DNA of 64,000 nt from Halolamina pelagica (lineage in GTDB: Archaea; Halobacteriota; Halobacteria; Halobacteriales; Haloferacaceae). The notes under the pieces were generated by a model. That model did not search any database, was not told the origin of the DNA, and saw nothing but the letters and a program-made list of their open reading frames with translations. Positions 56,128 through 64,000 of this stretch are shown in pieces. The first letter of the stretch is position 1. Each line of letters starts with the position of its first letter. The position numbers and the translations under genes were made by a program. The DNA lies in NCBI RefSeq assembly GCF_001307315.1, contig NZ_LGUC01000001.1:186001-250000 (forward strand), given 5' to 3'.

Positions 56128-57043
56128 ACGACCCACTCCGACACCGAGAGCCGCGAGCGCTCGCCGTCGAAGGCGACGTACCAGTCGGTCGGGTACGGCT
56201 CGGGCAGTTTCTCCTCGCCGTCCAGCCGATCCCGCAGCGCCGTGAGCGCGTCCGAGCCCGGCAGACACTCCTCGTAGCTCCCCTCGCCTCGAGCGCTCCG
56301 GAGGATCTCCCGTTGCGCTTCGGGCGCGTCGGCGAGGTCCACGAGATACGTGTCGGCCAGAAACGCCCGGAACGAGGCCGCGCTGTCGGCCACCTGCTCG
56401 GCCGCGAACGCGTACGTGACGCGCTCGGTCGTGCCCGTCTGCTCGCTCGCGACCTCGACGCGGATCGTCCGATCCTCCCACTCGACCCACGTGGTGGCGC
56501 CGATCAGTCGAGACCCATCGCCGCCGTCGGGGTACGGCGCGGGTACCTGCCGACCGAGAACCCCTCCGGGAACTGGCCGTCCCGCTCCGCGGGCGTCGCC
56601 AACGTGAACGCGCGGCGGTCGTTCTCGGGCAGGTCGGCGAACTGGACGACCTCGGTCCCGGCGGGCGGGGACTGGCCCTGCTCCCACTCGGCGCCGAACT
56701 CGAACGCCGGCACGGTGACCGACTCGACGGGCTCGCGGGTGATCCGGTAGACGCCGCCGTCGTGGGAGAACAGCGTCGGCTCCCGGAACGGCAGCTCCGC
56801 GTAGGTCGTCCGGCGCGTGCCGTCGTTCTCGACGGTTTCGGCGCCGACAGTTCGTTCCTGGTCGCGGATCCGCTCCTCGAGTGCGGGAACCGGGTCGAAC
56901 GGTTCGGCGTCGACGTAGACGCCGCTGGTACAGCCGTCGTTGCCGATCCCGCCGAGACAGCCCCCGGCGAGGAGCGAGGCCGCTATCGAGAGGGCACCGC
57001 GTCGGTGGAGGGACACGACCGGACGGTCTCGAGGCACCGGCAT
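56124..57043 (-). CDS. haloarchaeal lipoprotein, unknown function (frameshifted in this sequence)
   Basis: The frame starts [19 protein letters not shown] and has a lipobox-like LLAGGC at about residues 25-29, then a soluble domain ([30 protein letters not shown]). It breaks near 56541-56543. One additional C on the coding strand continues it as [27 protein letters not shown], ending LSVSEWVV*, 306 residues. I see no catalytic motif. The two frames show the same amino-acid style, so they are one gene. Confidence 0.75.
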
Positions 57044-57140
57044 ATGTCTTCTGTCGCTCGTGGGGAACGGGCCCATCGTTCTCGCCTGGGGTGCAACGCG
57101 TATCGCCGCCGAGACAGCCGTTTCCCGGGGAAACACCGCG

Positions 57141-57147
57141 TTTAAAG
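57141..57147 (+). promoter_or_regulatory. TATA box of aspS
   Basis: TTTAAAG lies 24-30 bases before the aspS ATG at 57171, which fits a leaderless transcript. Confidence 0.5.
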
Positions 57148-57170
57148 ACGCGCCGGGCGAACTGTCACCC

Positions 57171-58471
57171 ATGCAAGATCGAACGTACGCGGCGGACGTC
57201 GACGCCGGCGAGTCGGCCACCGTGGCCGGCTGGGTCCACGAGATCCGCGACTTGGGTGGCATCGCCTTCCTCATCCTCCGGGACAAGAGCGGCAAGCTCC
57301 AGATCAAACTCGAGAAAGACGAGATGGAGGACGAGCTGGTCGACACCGGCCTCGGCGTCCACCGCGAGTCGGTGCTCGAAGTCACCGGCGACGTGAAGGA
57401 GGAGCCCCGGGCGCCGACGGGGTTCGAACTCGTCCCCGAGTCGATCGAGGTCGTCGCCGAGGCCGACGCCGAACTCCCGCTCGACCCCTCCGGGAAGGTC
57501 GACGCCGAACTGCCGACCCGGCTCGACAACCGCACGCTCGACCTCCGCAAGCCCGAGGTCAAGGCGATCTTCGAGATCCGCGCGGAGGTCATGCGCGCGG
57601 CCCGGGAGACGTTCCGCGAGCTGAACGCCACGGAGATCAACACGCCGAAGATCGTCGCCACCGGCACCGAGGGCGGCACGGAGCTGTTCCCGATCACCTA
57701 CTTCGGCGAGGAAGCGTTCATGAACCAGAGCCCCCAGCTGTTCAAGCAGCTGATGGCCGGCTCCGGCCTCGAGACCGTCTTCGAGATCGGCCCGATCTTC
57801 CGCGCCGAGGAGCACAACACGCCGCGACACCTCAACGAGGCGACCTCGATCGACTTCGAGTCGGCCTTCGCCGACCACCACGAGGCGATGGACGCCGCCG
57901 AGGCGATCGTCGTCGCCGTCTACGAGGCCGTCGCCGAGAACTGCGAGGAACAGCTCGACCTGCTGGGCTACGACGACTTCGACGTGCCCGAGGGCGACTT
58001 CCCACGCCTGAGCTACGAGGAGGCGATCGAGCGCATCAACGCCACGGGCGAGCTCGACGAGCAGCTCGTGTTCGGCGACGACCTCTCGACGGAGGCCGAG
58101 CGCGCGCTGGGCGAGGACGTGGGGACGTTCTACTTCATCACCGGCTGGCCCAGCGAGATCAAGCCGTTCTACATCAAGGACCAGGACGACGACGAGACGC
58201 TCTCGACGGGGTTCGACATGATGCACCCCCGGATGGAGCTGGTCTCGGGCGGCCAGCGTGAACACCGCCACGAGAGGCTGGTCGAAGGGTTCGAACAGCA
58301 GGGGCTCGACCCCGAGCAGTTCGAGTACTACACCAAGATGTTCAAGTACGGCATGCCGCCCCACGCCGGCTGGGGATGGGTGGCGAGCGACTCGTGATGA
58401 CGATGCTCGGCCTGGACAACATCCGCGAAGCCGTGCTCTTCCCGCGAGATCGCCAGCGTCTGAGCCCGTAA
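57171..58471 (+). CDS. aspS: aspartate--tRNA(Asn) ligase-type AspRS (frameshifted near the end)
   Basis: The protein has the OB-fold anticodon domain ([23 protein letters not shown]), then class II motifs: motif 1 around [21 protein letters not shown], motif 2 [22 protein letters not shown], and motif 3 which is cut by a shift at G4 58372-58375. One extra G gives [28 protein letters not shown] and a normal end at 58471, 433 residues. The archaeal type usually charges tRNA-Asp and tRNA-Asn where the Asp-tRNA-Asn amidotransferase is used. The missing G would delete the last 40 residues, including the ATP-binding Arg. Confidence 0.93.
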
Positions 58472-58496
58472 GGGCGACGCTCCCGTTCGGTAACGA

Positions 58497-59147
58497 CTAC
58501 GCGTCCTCGTTTTTTCCCAACGCAGCCGCCACCAGCGCCGCCTCCGCGTGCCGCAGGTGTTCGGCGACGGTGCTGCCCGAGATCCCGAGCGTCGACGCCA
58601 CCTCGTCCTGCGTCGCCCGCCGCGGGTAGTCGTAGTAGCCGGCCTCGTACGCCGCCGCCAACACCTCGCGCTGGCGCTCGGTCAACGAGTCCGGAGCGGC
58701 GGACCACCCCTCCCGCACCGACAGCACCGTCACGTCGGCGACCTCCCGGACGACTGACAGCGCCTCCCGCAGGTCCGTCCCGGAACCGAGGACGGTGAGG
58801 TCGACGGGGCCGTCGGCGCGGAAGCGGATCGGCAGCGTCACGACCAGCGTTCCGGCCGTGAGCACGTCGGCGATCGCCCGCTCGTCGCCCCGCTCCCGGA
58901 TGTAGACGTACGTCTCCCCTTCGGCGGTCGAGAGCACATCGACCGATCGAACCCCCGCTTCGGCTTCGAGCGCCCCACGGACCGCGTCGGCGGCGCCCGC
59001 TATCGAGAACAGTTCCGTCGGGTCCGCGAGGTCCGCGCCACCTGAGAGCAACACGGCGTCGCCGGCCCCCTCCGCGGACTGGATCGCCCGGTGGACCGGG
59101 ATCGTCTCCCCTGCCGGCGGCGTGACCCGGAGTCGCGCCTGCTTCAT
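58497..59147 (-). CDS. HTH_10 (bacterio-opsin activator-type) transcriptional regulator
   Basis: The 216-residue protein has an N-terminal sensor-like domain and the C-terminal HTH_10 signature LTERQREVLAAAYEAGYYDYPRRAT with QDEVASTLGISGSTVAEHLRHAE. Such Bat-like regulators are common in haloarchaea. Its promoter (TTATTAATAA near 59167-59176) faces the P450 gene, so control of that gene is likely though untested. Confidence 0.88.
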   Translation of the reverse strand: MKQARLRVTPPAGETIPVHRAIQSAEGAGDAVLLSGGADLADPTELFSIAGAADAVRGALEAEAGVRSVDVLSTAEGETYVYIRERGDERAIADVLTAGTLVVTLPIRFRADGPVDLTVLGSGTDLREALSVVREVADVTVLSVREGWSAAPDSLTERQREVLAAAYEAGYYDYPRRATQDEVASTLGISGSTVAEHLRHAEAALVAAALGKNEDA

Positions 59148-59166
59148 ACCGGCTCGGTTCGCGCGC

Positions 59167-59176
59167 TTATTAATAA
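59167..59176. promoter_or_regulatory. palindromic A/T promoter element shared by the HTH_10 and P450 genes
   Basis: TTATTAATAA is a perfect palindrome. On the minus strand it lies 20-29 bases before the HTH_10 start at 59147, as a leaderless TATA box. On the plus strand it lies about 60 bases before the P450 ATG at 59232. It may act in both directions. Confidence 0.45.
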
Positions 59177-59231
59177 ATGACCGTCCATAGGTGGGAGAAG
59201 GGCCTGGGCGAACGAGCCCGGAACGACGGGT

Positions 59232-60552
59232 ATGAGCGAGTCACCGGACGCGACGACACGCGTCGACGCCACGACTGCCCCAGCGCCCGACGCACCGCCG
59301 CTCGTGGGCCACGCGCTGCCGTACGCCCGCGACCCGCTGGGGTTCGTCGAGCGGGCCGTCGCCGACCACGGGCCGATCGTCTCACTCAACCTCCCGCGGC
59401 GGGAGGGACTGTTACTCGCCGATCCCGACGCGATCGGTCGCGTGCTAGTGGGCAGCGCCGACAACTACCGGAAGGGCGAGTTCCAGCGGCGGGAACTCGC
59501 GGGGCTGCTTGGTGACGGCTTGCTGATCAGCGAGGGGAGGCGTGGGAGTCCGCGCGGCGGGCGGTTCAGCCCGCGTTCGATCCCGGGCGCGTCGCCGACC
59601 ACGCGTCGACGATCGTCGACCGCGCCGACGACCGGATCGGGGAGTGGGACGCCGGCGAGACGGTCGACCTGTTCGAGGCGACCGCCGAGGTCACCCTCAG
59701 CGTGCTCGGCGAGGCACTGTTCGACACCGACCTCCGGGACGCGACCGAAGTTCGTGACGCGGCTCGGGCGGTGACGGATCGGTTCAGCCCGCGGGGAGCC
59801 TGCCGTTCCACGTGCCGGACTGGGTGCCGCTGCCGCGCAATCTGCGGTACCGACGCGCGGTCGACCGCCTCGACGGGTTCGTGGACCGACTCCTCGCCGA
59901 GCGGCGGGAGAACGCGGTAGCGGGTGGCTCGGACCTCCTCTCGGTCCTGCTCGCCGCCGGGATGGACGACACCGAGGTCCGCGATCACCTCGTCACCTTC
60001 CTGCTCGCCGGCCACGAGACGACCGCGCTCGCGCTGACCTACACGCTGTACTGCCTCGCGACCCACCCCGACGAGCAGGCCGCGGTCGCCGCGGAGGTGG
60101 CCAAACTCGACGACCGGCCCGGGATGGACGACTCGCTCCCGCGGACCGGTCGCGCGATCCGGGAGGCGATGCGGTGCTACCCGCCGGTCCACCTCGTGAT
60201 GCGCGAGGCCGTCGCCGACGACACCGTCGGCGGCTACCACGTCCCCGCGGGGAGTCTGGTGCTCTGCTCGCAGTGGGCGACCCACCGCCGACCCGGTCTG
60301 TGGGACGATCCCGGGTCGTTCCGGCCGGATCGGTGGGAGGCGAACGATCGCCCGCAGTACGCGTACTTCCCGTTCGGCGCCGGTCCGCGCATCTGTATCG
60401 GCCGCCGGTTCGCGCTGCTCGAAGCCCGGCTGGTGCTCGCACGGCTGCTGCAGACGTTCCGAGTGGAACCGGTCACCGAGGAGCTCGATCTTGCGGCGTC
60501 GATGACGCTCGCGCCGGCGGGGTCAGTCGAGGTGCGACTGCGCGAACGATAA
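59232..60552 (+). CDS. cytochrome P450 (two frameshifts in this sequence)
   Basis: The haem loop FPFGAGPRICIGRRFA with the Cys ligand, the I-helix FLLAGHETTALAL and the K-helix EAMR motif identify a P450. The N-terminal part (VGHALPYARDPLGFVERAVADHG) is a soluble-type start, with no membrane anchor. The frame shifts at G4 59534-59537 and at G4 59793-59796. One G at each gives LISEGEAWESARRAVQPAFDPG and FSPRGSLPFHVPDWVPLPRN and a length of 440 residues. Electron donors are not nearby. Substrate might be a terpenoid or fatty acid. Confidence 0.88.
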
Positions 60553-60571
60553 CGGGAGAAAAACGAGGGGG

Positions 60572-61957
60572 CTACTCCACGTCGGCGGCGGCGTCGTCGG
60601 CGGGCTCCTCCTCGGCGTCGTCCTCGGCGTAGTACTCCTCGGTCACCGTCACCCGGGCGCGCTTGATCCGGGTGGTGTCGACCTGTTCGACGCGGATCCG
60701 GATCCCGTCGTACTCGATCGTCTCGCCCTCCTCGACGAGGCGGCCGGCGCGGTTGAAGATGAAGCCCGCGAGCGTCTCGAACTCCTCGCCCTCGGGGAGA
60801 TCGAGGTCGAGTGCCTCGTTCACCTCGTCGATGTTGACCTCGCCGCGGACCAGCGCGGTGTTGTCGTCGACGAACTCGATGGCCTGCTCCTCGTCGCCTT
60901 CGAGGATGTCGCCGACGATCTCCTCGACCATGTCCTCCATCGTGATCAGCCCCTCCGTGGTGCCGAACTCGTCGATGACGATCACCATCCGGAGGCGGTT
61001 CTCCTGGATCTCCTCCAGCAGTTCGTCGACGTTCTTGGACTCGGGGACGTGCAGCGTCGGCTGCACCAGGTCGTCGAGCGTCGGCTCGCCCTCGCCGTAG
61101 TGGGCCGCCCGCACCAGGTCGCGGATGTTCACGACGCCGATGATGTTGTCGAGGTTCCCCTCGTAGACGGGGACGCGCTCGTGGTCCGACTGGACACACT
61201 CCTCGATGGCCTCCTCGACGGTGGCGTCTTTCGGCACGGCGGTCATGTCCAGTCGGGGCGTCATGACCTCCTTGGCGATGGTCTGGTTGAACCGGAAGAT
61301 GCGCTGGAGCATCTCCCGTTCCTCCTCGTCGATGACGCCCTCGCGCTCCCCGGTCCGGATCATGTTCTGGATCTCGTCGCGGGTGACGTAGGAGTCCTCG
61401 ATGGCGGAGCCGCCGCCGGTGACCCGGTTGATCACCTGCGTGAGGTAGTCGAAGATGACGATCAGCGGGAGCAGCAGACGCTCGGCCCACTTCAGCGGGC
61501 GGGCGATGCGCAGCGACCACGACTCGGTGTGTTCGACGGCGTAGGACTTCGGCGCGCTCTCGCCGAACAGCAGCACGACCGTCGTGATGCCGAACGTCGC
61601 CGCCAGCACCGCCCGTCCCTCGGTCATGTAGAAGCCGAACAGCCACGTGGCGATCGAGGACATCGCGACGTTCGCGATGTTGTTGCCGACGAGGATGGTC
61701 ACCAGTAGCCGGTGGGGGTCGTCCAGGAGGTTCTGCACCAACGAGGCCCCGGGAACGTCGTCCTCGACCAACGACTCGACGCGGTGGCTCTCGAGGCCGA
61801 ACATGGCGATCTCCGACGAGGAGAAGAAGGCGGAGAGCCCGATGAGGACGATCAGGATGCCGACACCGAACGCGAGTGTCGTCGGGGATGCGCCCCCGGT
61901 AGACGTCTGCAGAACGCTCCTGCTAAGAGCGGGAATGACCGTGGGAAGCAAGCCCAT
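60572..61957 (-). CDS. CNNM/CorC-HlyC family protein (DUF21-CBS-CorC)
   Basis: The 461-residue protein has an N-terminal DUF21 membrane domain with the motif GLSAFFSSSEIAMFGLESHRVESLV and LVGNNIANVAMSSIATWLF. Two CBS domains follow (from VMTPRLDMTAVPKDATVEE, about 215-340). A C-terminal CorC_HlyC transporter-associated domain has RGEVNIDEVNEALDL. Such proteins act in Mg2+/Co2+ efflux or transport. ATG 61957 is chosen; the hydrophobic start follows within 25 residues. It ends 18 bases beyond the convergent P450 stop. Confidence 0.87.
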   Translation of the reverse strand: MGLLPTVIPALSRSVLQTSTGGASPTTLAFGVGILIVLIGLSAFFSSSEIAMFGLESHRVESLVEDDVPGASLVQNLLDDPHRLLVTILVGNNIANVAMSSIATWLFGFYMTEGRAVLAATFGITTVVLLFGESAPKSYAVEHTESWSLRIARPLKWAERLLLPLIVIFDYLTQVINRVTGGGSAIEDSYVTRDEIQNMIRTGEREGVIDEEEREMLQRIFRFNQTIAKEVMTPRLDMTAVPKDATVEEAIEECVQSDHERVPVYEGNLDNIIGVVNIRDLVRAAHYGEGEPTLDDLVQPTLHVPESKNVDELLEEIQENRLRMVIVIDEFGTTEGLITMEDMVEEIVGDILEGDEEQAIEFVDDNTALVRGEVNIDEVNEALDLDLPEGEEFETLAGFIFNRAGRLVEEGETIEYDGIRIRVEQVDTTRIKRARVTVTEEYYAEDDAEEEPADDAAADVE

Positions 61958-62095
61958 TTCCCGTCGGCATTCACGGTCGTTCGAATTAAGCGTTCCCCTC
62001 CCGGCCGATATCGAGCGATATCGGTCCGTCGGCCACAGCCGACGCGCCGTGTCGTCGCCGACGAGTTTAGGCGCGCCGCGCCGCAATCCGCGAGC

Positions 62096-62356
62096 ATGTC
62101 CGAAGAACCGGCGATCACACTCTACCGGCTGCAGGCCTGCCCGTTCTGTGAGCGGGTGGTGCGAATACTCGACGAGTACGACATCGACTACCGCTCCCGG
62201 TTCGTCGAGCCGATGCACTCCGACCGGAACGTCGTCAAGCGGCTCAGTGGCAAGCGCTCGGTGCCGGCGCTCGTCGACGGGAACACCGGGGTCACGATGT
62301 CGGAGTCGGGCAACATCGTCGAGTACCTCGAGAAGACGTACGGAGGTGAGGCCTGA
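62096..62356 (+). CDS. glutaredoxin-like / GST-N-domain protein
   Basis: The 86-residue protein has the thioredoxin-fold dithiol ACPFCERV (residues about 14-18), cis-Pro in KRSVPALVDG and the TMSESGNIVEYL motif of glutaredoxins and GST N-domains. Its stop overlaps the next ATG (TGATG, 62354-62358), so it is coupled to a peroxiredoxin-fold gene. It probably handles thiol-disulfide exchange with a low-molecular thiol. Confidence 0.88.
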   Translation: MSEEPAITLYRLQACPFCERVVRILDEYDIDYRSRFVEPMHSDRNVVKRLSGKRSVPALVDGNTGVTMSESGNIVEYLEKTYGGEA

Positions 62357-62857
62357 TGGAGTTCGACGTCGTCGACCTCCCCGACGCCGACCACCCCGAG
62401 GTCGGCGACACCGCGCCCGACTTCACCCGCCCGCTGGTGAACGAGGAGTACTGGGAGGACCGCTCGCTCTCGTCGCTGACCGCGGACGGCCCCGTCCTGC
62501 TCGTCGCCCCCCATGGACGGCGGGTTCCCGGCCACGTACGTCTGGAGAGAGATCGACGACCGCGAGTGGACCGACGTGATCGACGTGGTCGGGCTCTCCA
62601 TCTCGACGCCGTACGAGCACGGCAGCCTGCTCGAGGAGCACGGGCGCGACGCGCAGCTGTTCTCCGACCCCGGCGCCGGCGTCGCCGAACTGTACGGGAT
62701 CGAGCACGACCTCGACGGCATGACCGGCATCGTCGAGCACCGGCCGGCGATGTTCCTGCTCGCCGAGGACCGCACCGTCGAGTACGCGTGGGTCGCCAGC
62801 GAGTGGCCCGACTTCCCCGACTACGACGCCGTCGAGGCGGCGATCGAGGCGCTGTAG
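62356..62857 (+). CDS. peroxiredoxin/redoxin-fold protein, no peroxidatic Cys (frameshifted in this sequence)
   Basis: The N-terminal part (PEVGDTAPDFTRPLVN, then DGPVLLVA) is typical of the AhpC/TSA fold. It continues in another frame as MDGGFPATYVWREIDD and ends YDAVEAAIEAL*. At the C6 run 62507-62512 the shift is in the other sense: one base too many, or two missing. The position where peroxiredoxins have the active Cys reads MDGGFPATY, with no Cys anywhere in the domain, so a regulatory or binding role is more likely than peroxidase. The overlap with the glutaredoxin gene suggests a joint role. Confidence 0.78.
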
Positions 62858-62913
62858 CCGGCCACGCCACGGTCGACCGGTCGTCTTTTTCGCGCCGGTC
62901 TCCGAGAGTGGGT

Positions 62914-63498
62914 ATGCGCGATCACCTGATCCAAGCCACCAGCATGCTCGCGATGGGCGAACTGGTGGTGTACCCGACCGACACCGTCTACGGGCTCGGC
63001 GCCGACGCGATCGCCGCCGACGCCGTCGAACGGGTGTACGAGCTGAAGGGCCGGTCCCGGGACGACCCGCTCTCGATGGCGGTACCCGACGTGGACGCCG
63101 CGCTCGAACACGTCACCGCGACCGAGCGCGAGGAGGCGTTCATGCGGGCGTTCCTCCCCGGCCCGGTGACGGTCGTCCTCGAGCGGCAGTCCCACGTGCC
63201 GGACGCGCTCACCGCCGGGGACGATCGGGTCGGCATCCGGATCCCGGACCACGATCTCGCACTCGACATGCTCGACGAGTTCGCCCCCGTCACCGCCACC
63301 AGCGCGAACCGCAGCGGCGAGGCGAACGCCACCACGCCCGGCGAACTCGACGACGCGATCCGCGAGGGGGTCGGCGCCGTCGTCGACAGCGGCGAGCTCC
63401 CGGGCGGCGAGAGCACGGTTGTCGACCCCGGGGCCGACGAGATCCACCGACGCGGCCGACAGGCCGACGACGTCCACGCGTGGCTCGACGACCACTAA
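62914..63498 (+). CDS. threonylcarbamoyl-AMP synthase (Sua5/YrdC)
   Basis: The 194-residue protein shows the YrdC fold motifs: GELVVYPTDTVYGLGADA, KGRSRDDPLSMAV, PGPVTVVL, VGIRIPDH and VTATSANRSGEANAT. It makes threonylcarbamoyl-AMP for t6A37 of ANN-decoding tRNAs, with the Kae1 complex. This form lacks the extra Sua5 C-terminal domain, like YrdC. The ATG at 62914 follows a T-rich element (gtcttttt, about 62882). Confidence 0.93.
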   Translation: MRDHLIQATSMLAMGELVVYPTDTVYGLGADAIAADAVERVYELKGRSRDDPLSMAVPDVDAALEHVTATEREEAFMRAFLPGPVTVVLERQSHVPDALTAGDDRVGIRIPDHDLALDMLDEFAPVTATSANRSGEANATTPGELDDAIREGVGAVVDSGELPGGESTVVDPGADEIHRRGRQADDVHAWLDDH

Positions 63499-64000
63499 CG
63501 ACCGAGTAGCGAGCGCAGCGACCGTGTTTTCACCCCACAGTCCGCGCGGTACTCACAGGACTCGCACTTGGCGTCGTCGTCGAGCCGCGGCGGCGGGTCG
63601 GCCAGGCGCCGAACCGTCCGGAGCAGCTCCCGGTAGCGGGCCGTCTTCCGGGTGGTCAGCCGGACCGGTCGCACGACGCCGACGGCGGGGTACTCCACCA
63701 GGGCACGCGGGACCTCCCGCTCGCGCTCCCACGCGAGCGCCTTCGCCAGCGCGACCGCGCGGACCGCCTGGGGCTCCCAAACGCCCTCCGGCGGCGGGAC
63801 GCCACCGGAGACGAGCACCGGGGTCGGCGGCTCGCTCCCGTCGCCGGCGAGGAGTTTGTGCGCGACGCCGCGGCAGTCCTGGCCAGTCAGCGTGGCGTCG
63901 CGCGTGGCCGGGTCGACGAGGCGCTCCCAGCGCTCGCCGGCCGCCAGCGCGTTGAGGTTCCCGCGGTACTCCTCGGGTGGAGCGGCGATCGGGCTGTCGG
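63495..64000 (-). CDS. Cas4/RecB-like PD-(D/E)XK nuclease family protein, partial (5' end outside window)
   Basis: The minus-strand frame is open to the window edge, so only the C-terminal ~168 residues are seen. It contains EPQAVRAVALAKALAWERER, ALVEYPAVGVVRPVRLTTRKTARYRELL, and a C-terminal cysteine set CESCEYRADC. This resembles the C-terminal Fe-S cluster residues of Cas4/Dna2-type nucleases. The catalytic Asp/Glu part would mostly lie beyond the edge. No CRISPR repeats are visible nearby, so a repair-type nuclease is as likely as Cas4. It overlaps the Sua5 stop by four bases. Confidence 0.6.
   Translation of the reverse strand, partial: DSPIAAPPEEYRGNLNALAAGERWERLVDPATRDATLTGQDCRGVAHKLLAGDGSEPPTPVLVSGGVPPPEGVWEPQAVRAVALAKALAWEREREVPRALVEYPAVGVVRPVRLTTRKTARYRELLRTVRRLADPPPRLDDDAKCESCEYRADCGVKTRSLRSLLGR

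Noticed and set aside
1..64000. CRISPR arrays or rRNA genes.
   Set aside because: No regularly spaced repeats of 25-40 bases and no rRNA-like conserved stretches were seen on reading the window.

Overview
The window is a stretch of chromosome from a halophilic archaeon (class Halobacteria; probably Haloferacales, but the genus cannot be fixed from the sequence). The evidence is very high G+C with GAC/GAG/GTC-rich codons, strongly acidic predicted proteins, Tat-type lipoprotein signals, TATA boxes about 25-30 nt upstream of apparently leaderless starts, and archaeal core genes: tgtA (archaeosine), TFS, GGGP synthase, SMC/ScpA, archaeal AspRS, GatB and a halocyanin.

Layout. 1-2600: a small conserved protein, a Vms1-like protein, then a solo TnpB insertion element. 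2650-4730: a DgcN/DgcA pair predicted to catabolise D-glutamate. 4730-9490: membrane and stress genes (PspA-like), a hydrolase, TFS and two zinc-motif proteins. 9500-15000: membrane proteins, a tRNA-Pro(CGG) with a partial 3'-end duplication beside it, a P-loop kinase, an ASST-like protein, Nudix and CPBP proteins. 15000-23100: tgtA, a PiT phosphate transporter with a 56-residue membrane partner, and the chromosome-organisation block scpA-smc-coiled-coil protein. 23390-25150: ArsR regulator, ArsP-like permease and small redox-disulfide protein. 25566-33475: a nine-gene Mrp/Mnh cation:proton antiporter operon on the minus strand. 33736-36141: a tungstate-type ABC transporter. 36160-47960: gatB, a transsulfuration-type PLP enzyme, a kinase-like protein, MATE, an S9 peptidase, a creatininase-family protein, a serine hydrolase and a halocyanin. 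48046-54822: topoisomerase I and a large type IIG-like restriction-modification protein whose specificity region is A+T-rich. 54860-64000: GGGP synthase, aspS, an HTH_10 regulator divergent from a cytochrome P450, a CNNM/CorC-like protein, a glutaredoxin plus Cys-less peroxiredoxin-fold pair, Sua5, and a partial Cas4/RecB-like nuclease cut by the window edge.

A striking technical feature is that eleven genes from 15 kb onward carry apparent frameshifts, including normally indispensable ones (topA, aspS). Eleven of the twelve sites are explained by loss of one base in a short G or C run, and restoring that base gives a full-length protein in each case. I read these as probable sequence errors rather than gene decay, and annotate those genes as single CDSs with the shift noted.

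No CRISPR array, rRNA or complete defence island was found. The most interesting biology is the mosaic restriction-modification gene, the tRNA-adjacent duplication scar, the UspA-MrpE fusion, and the redox/permease/ArsR cluster.
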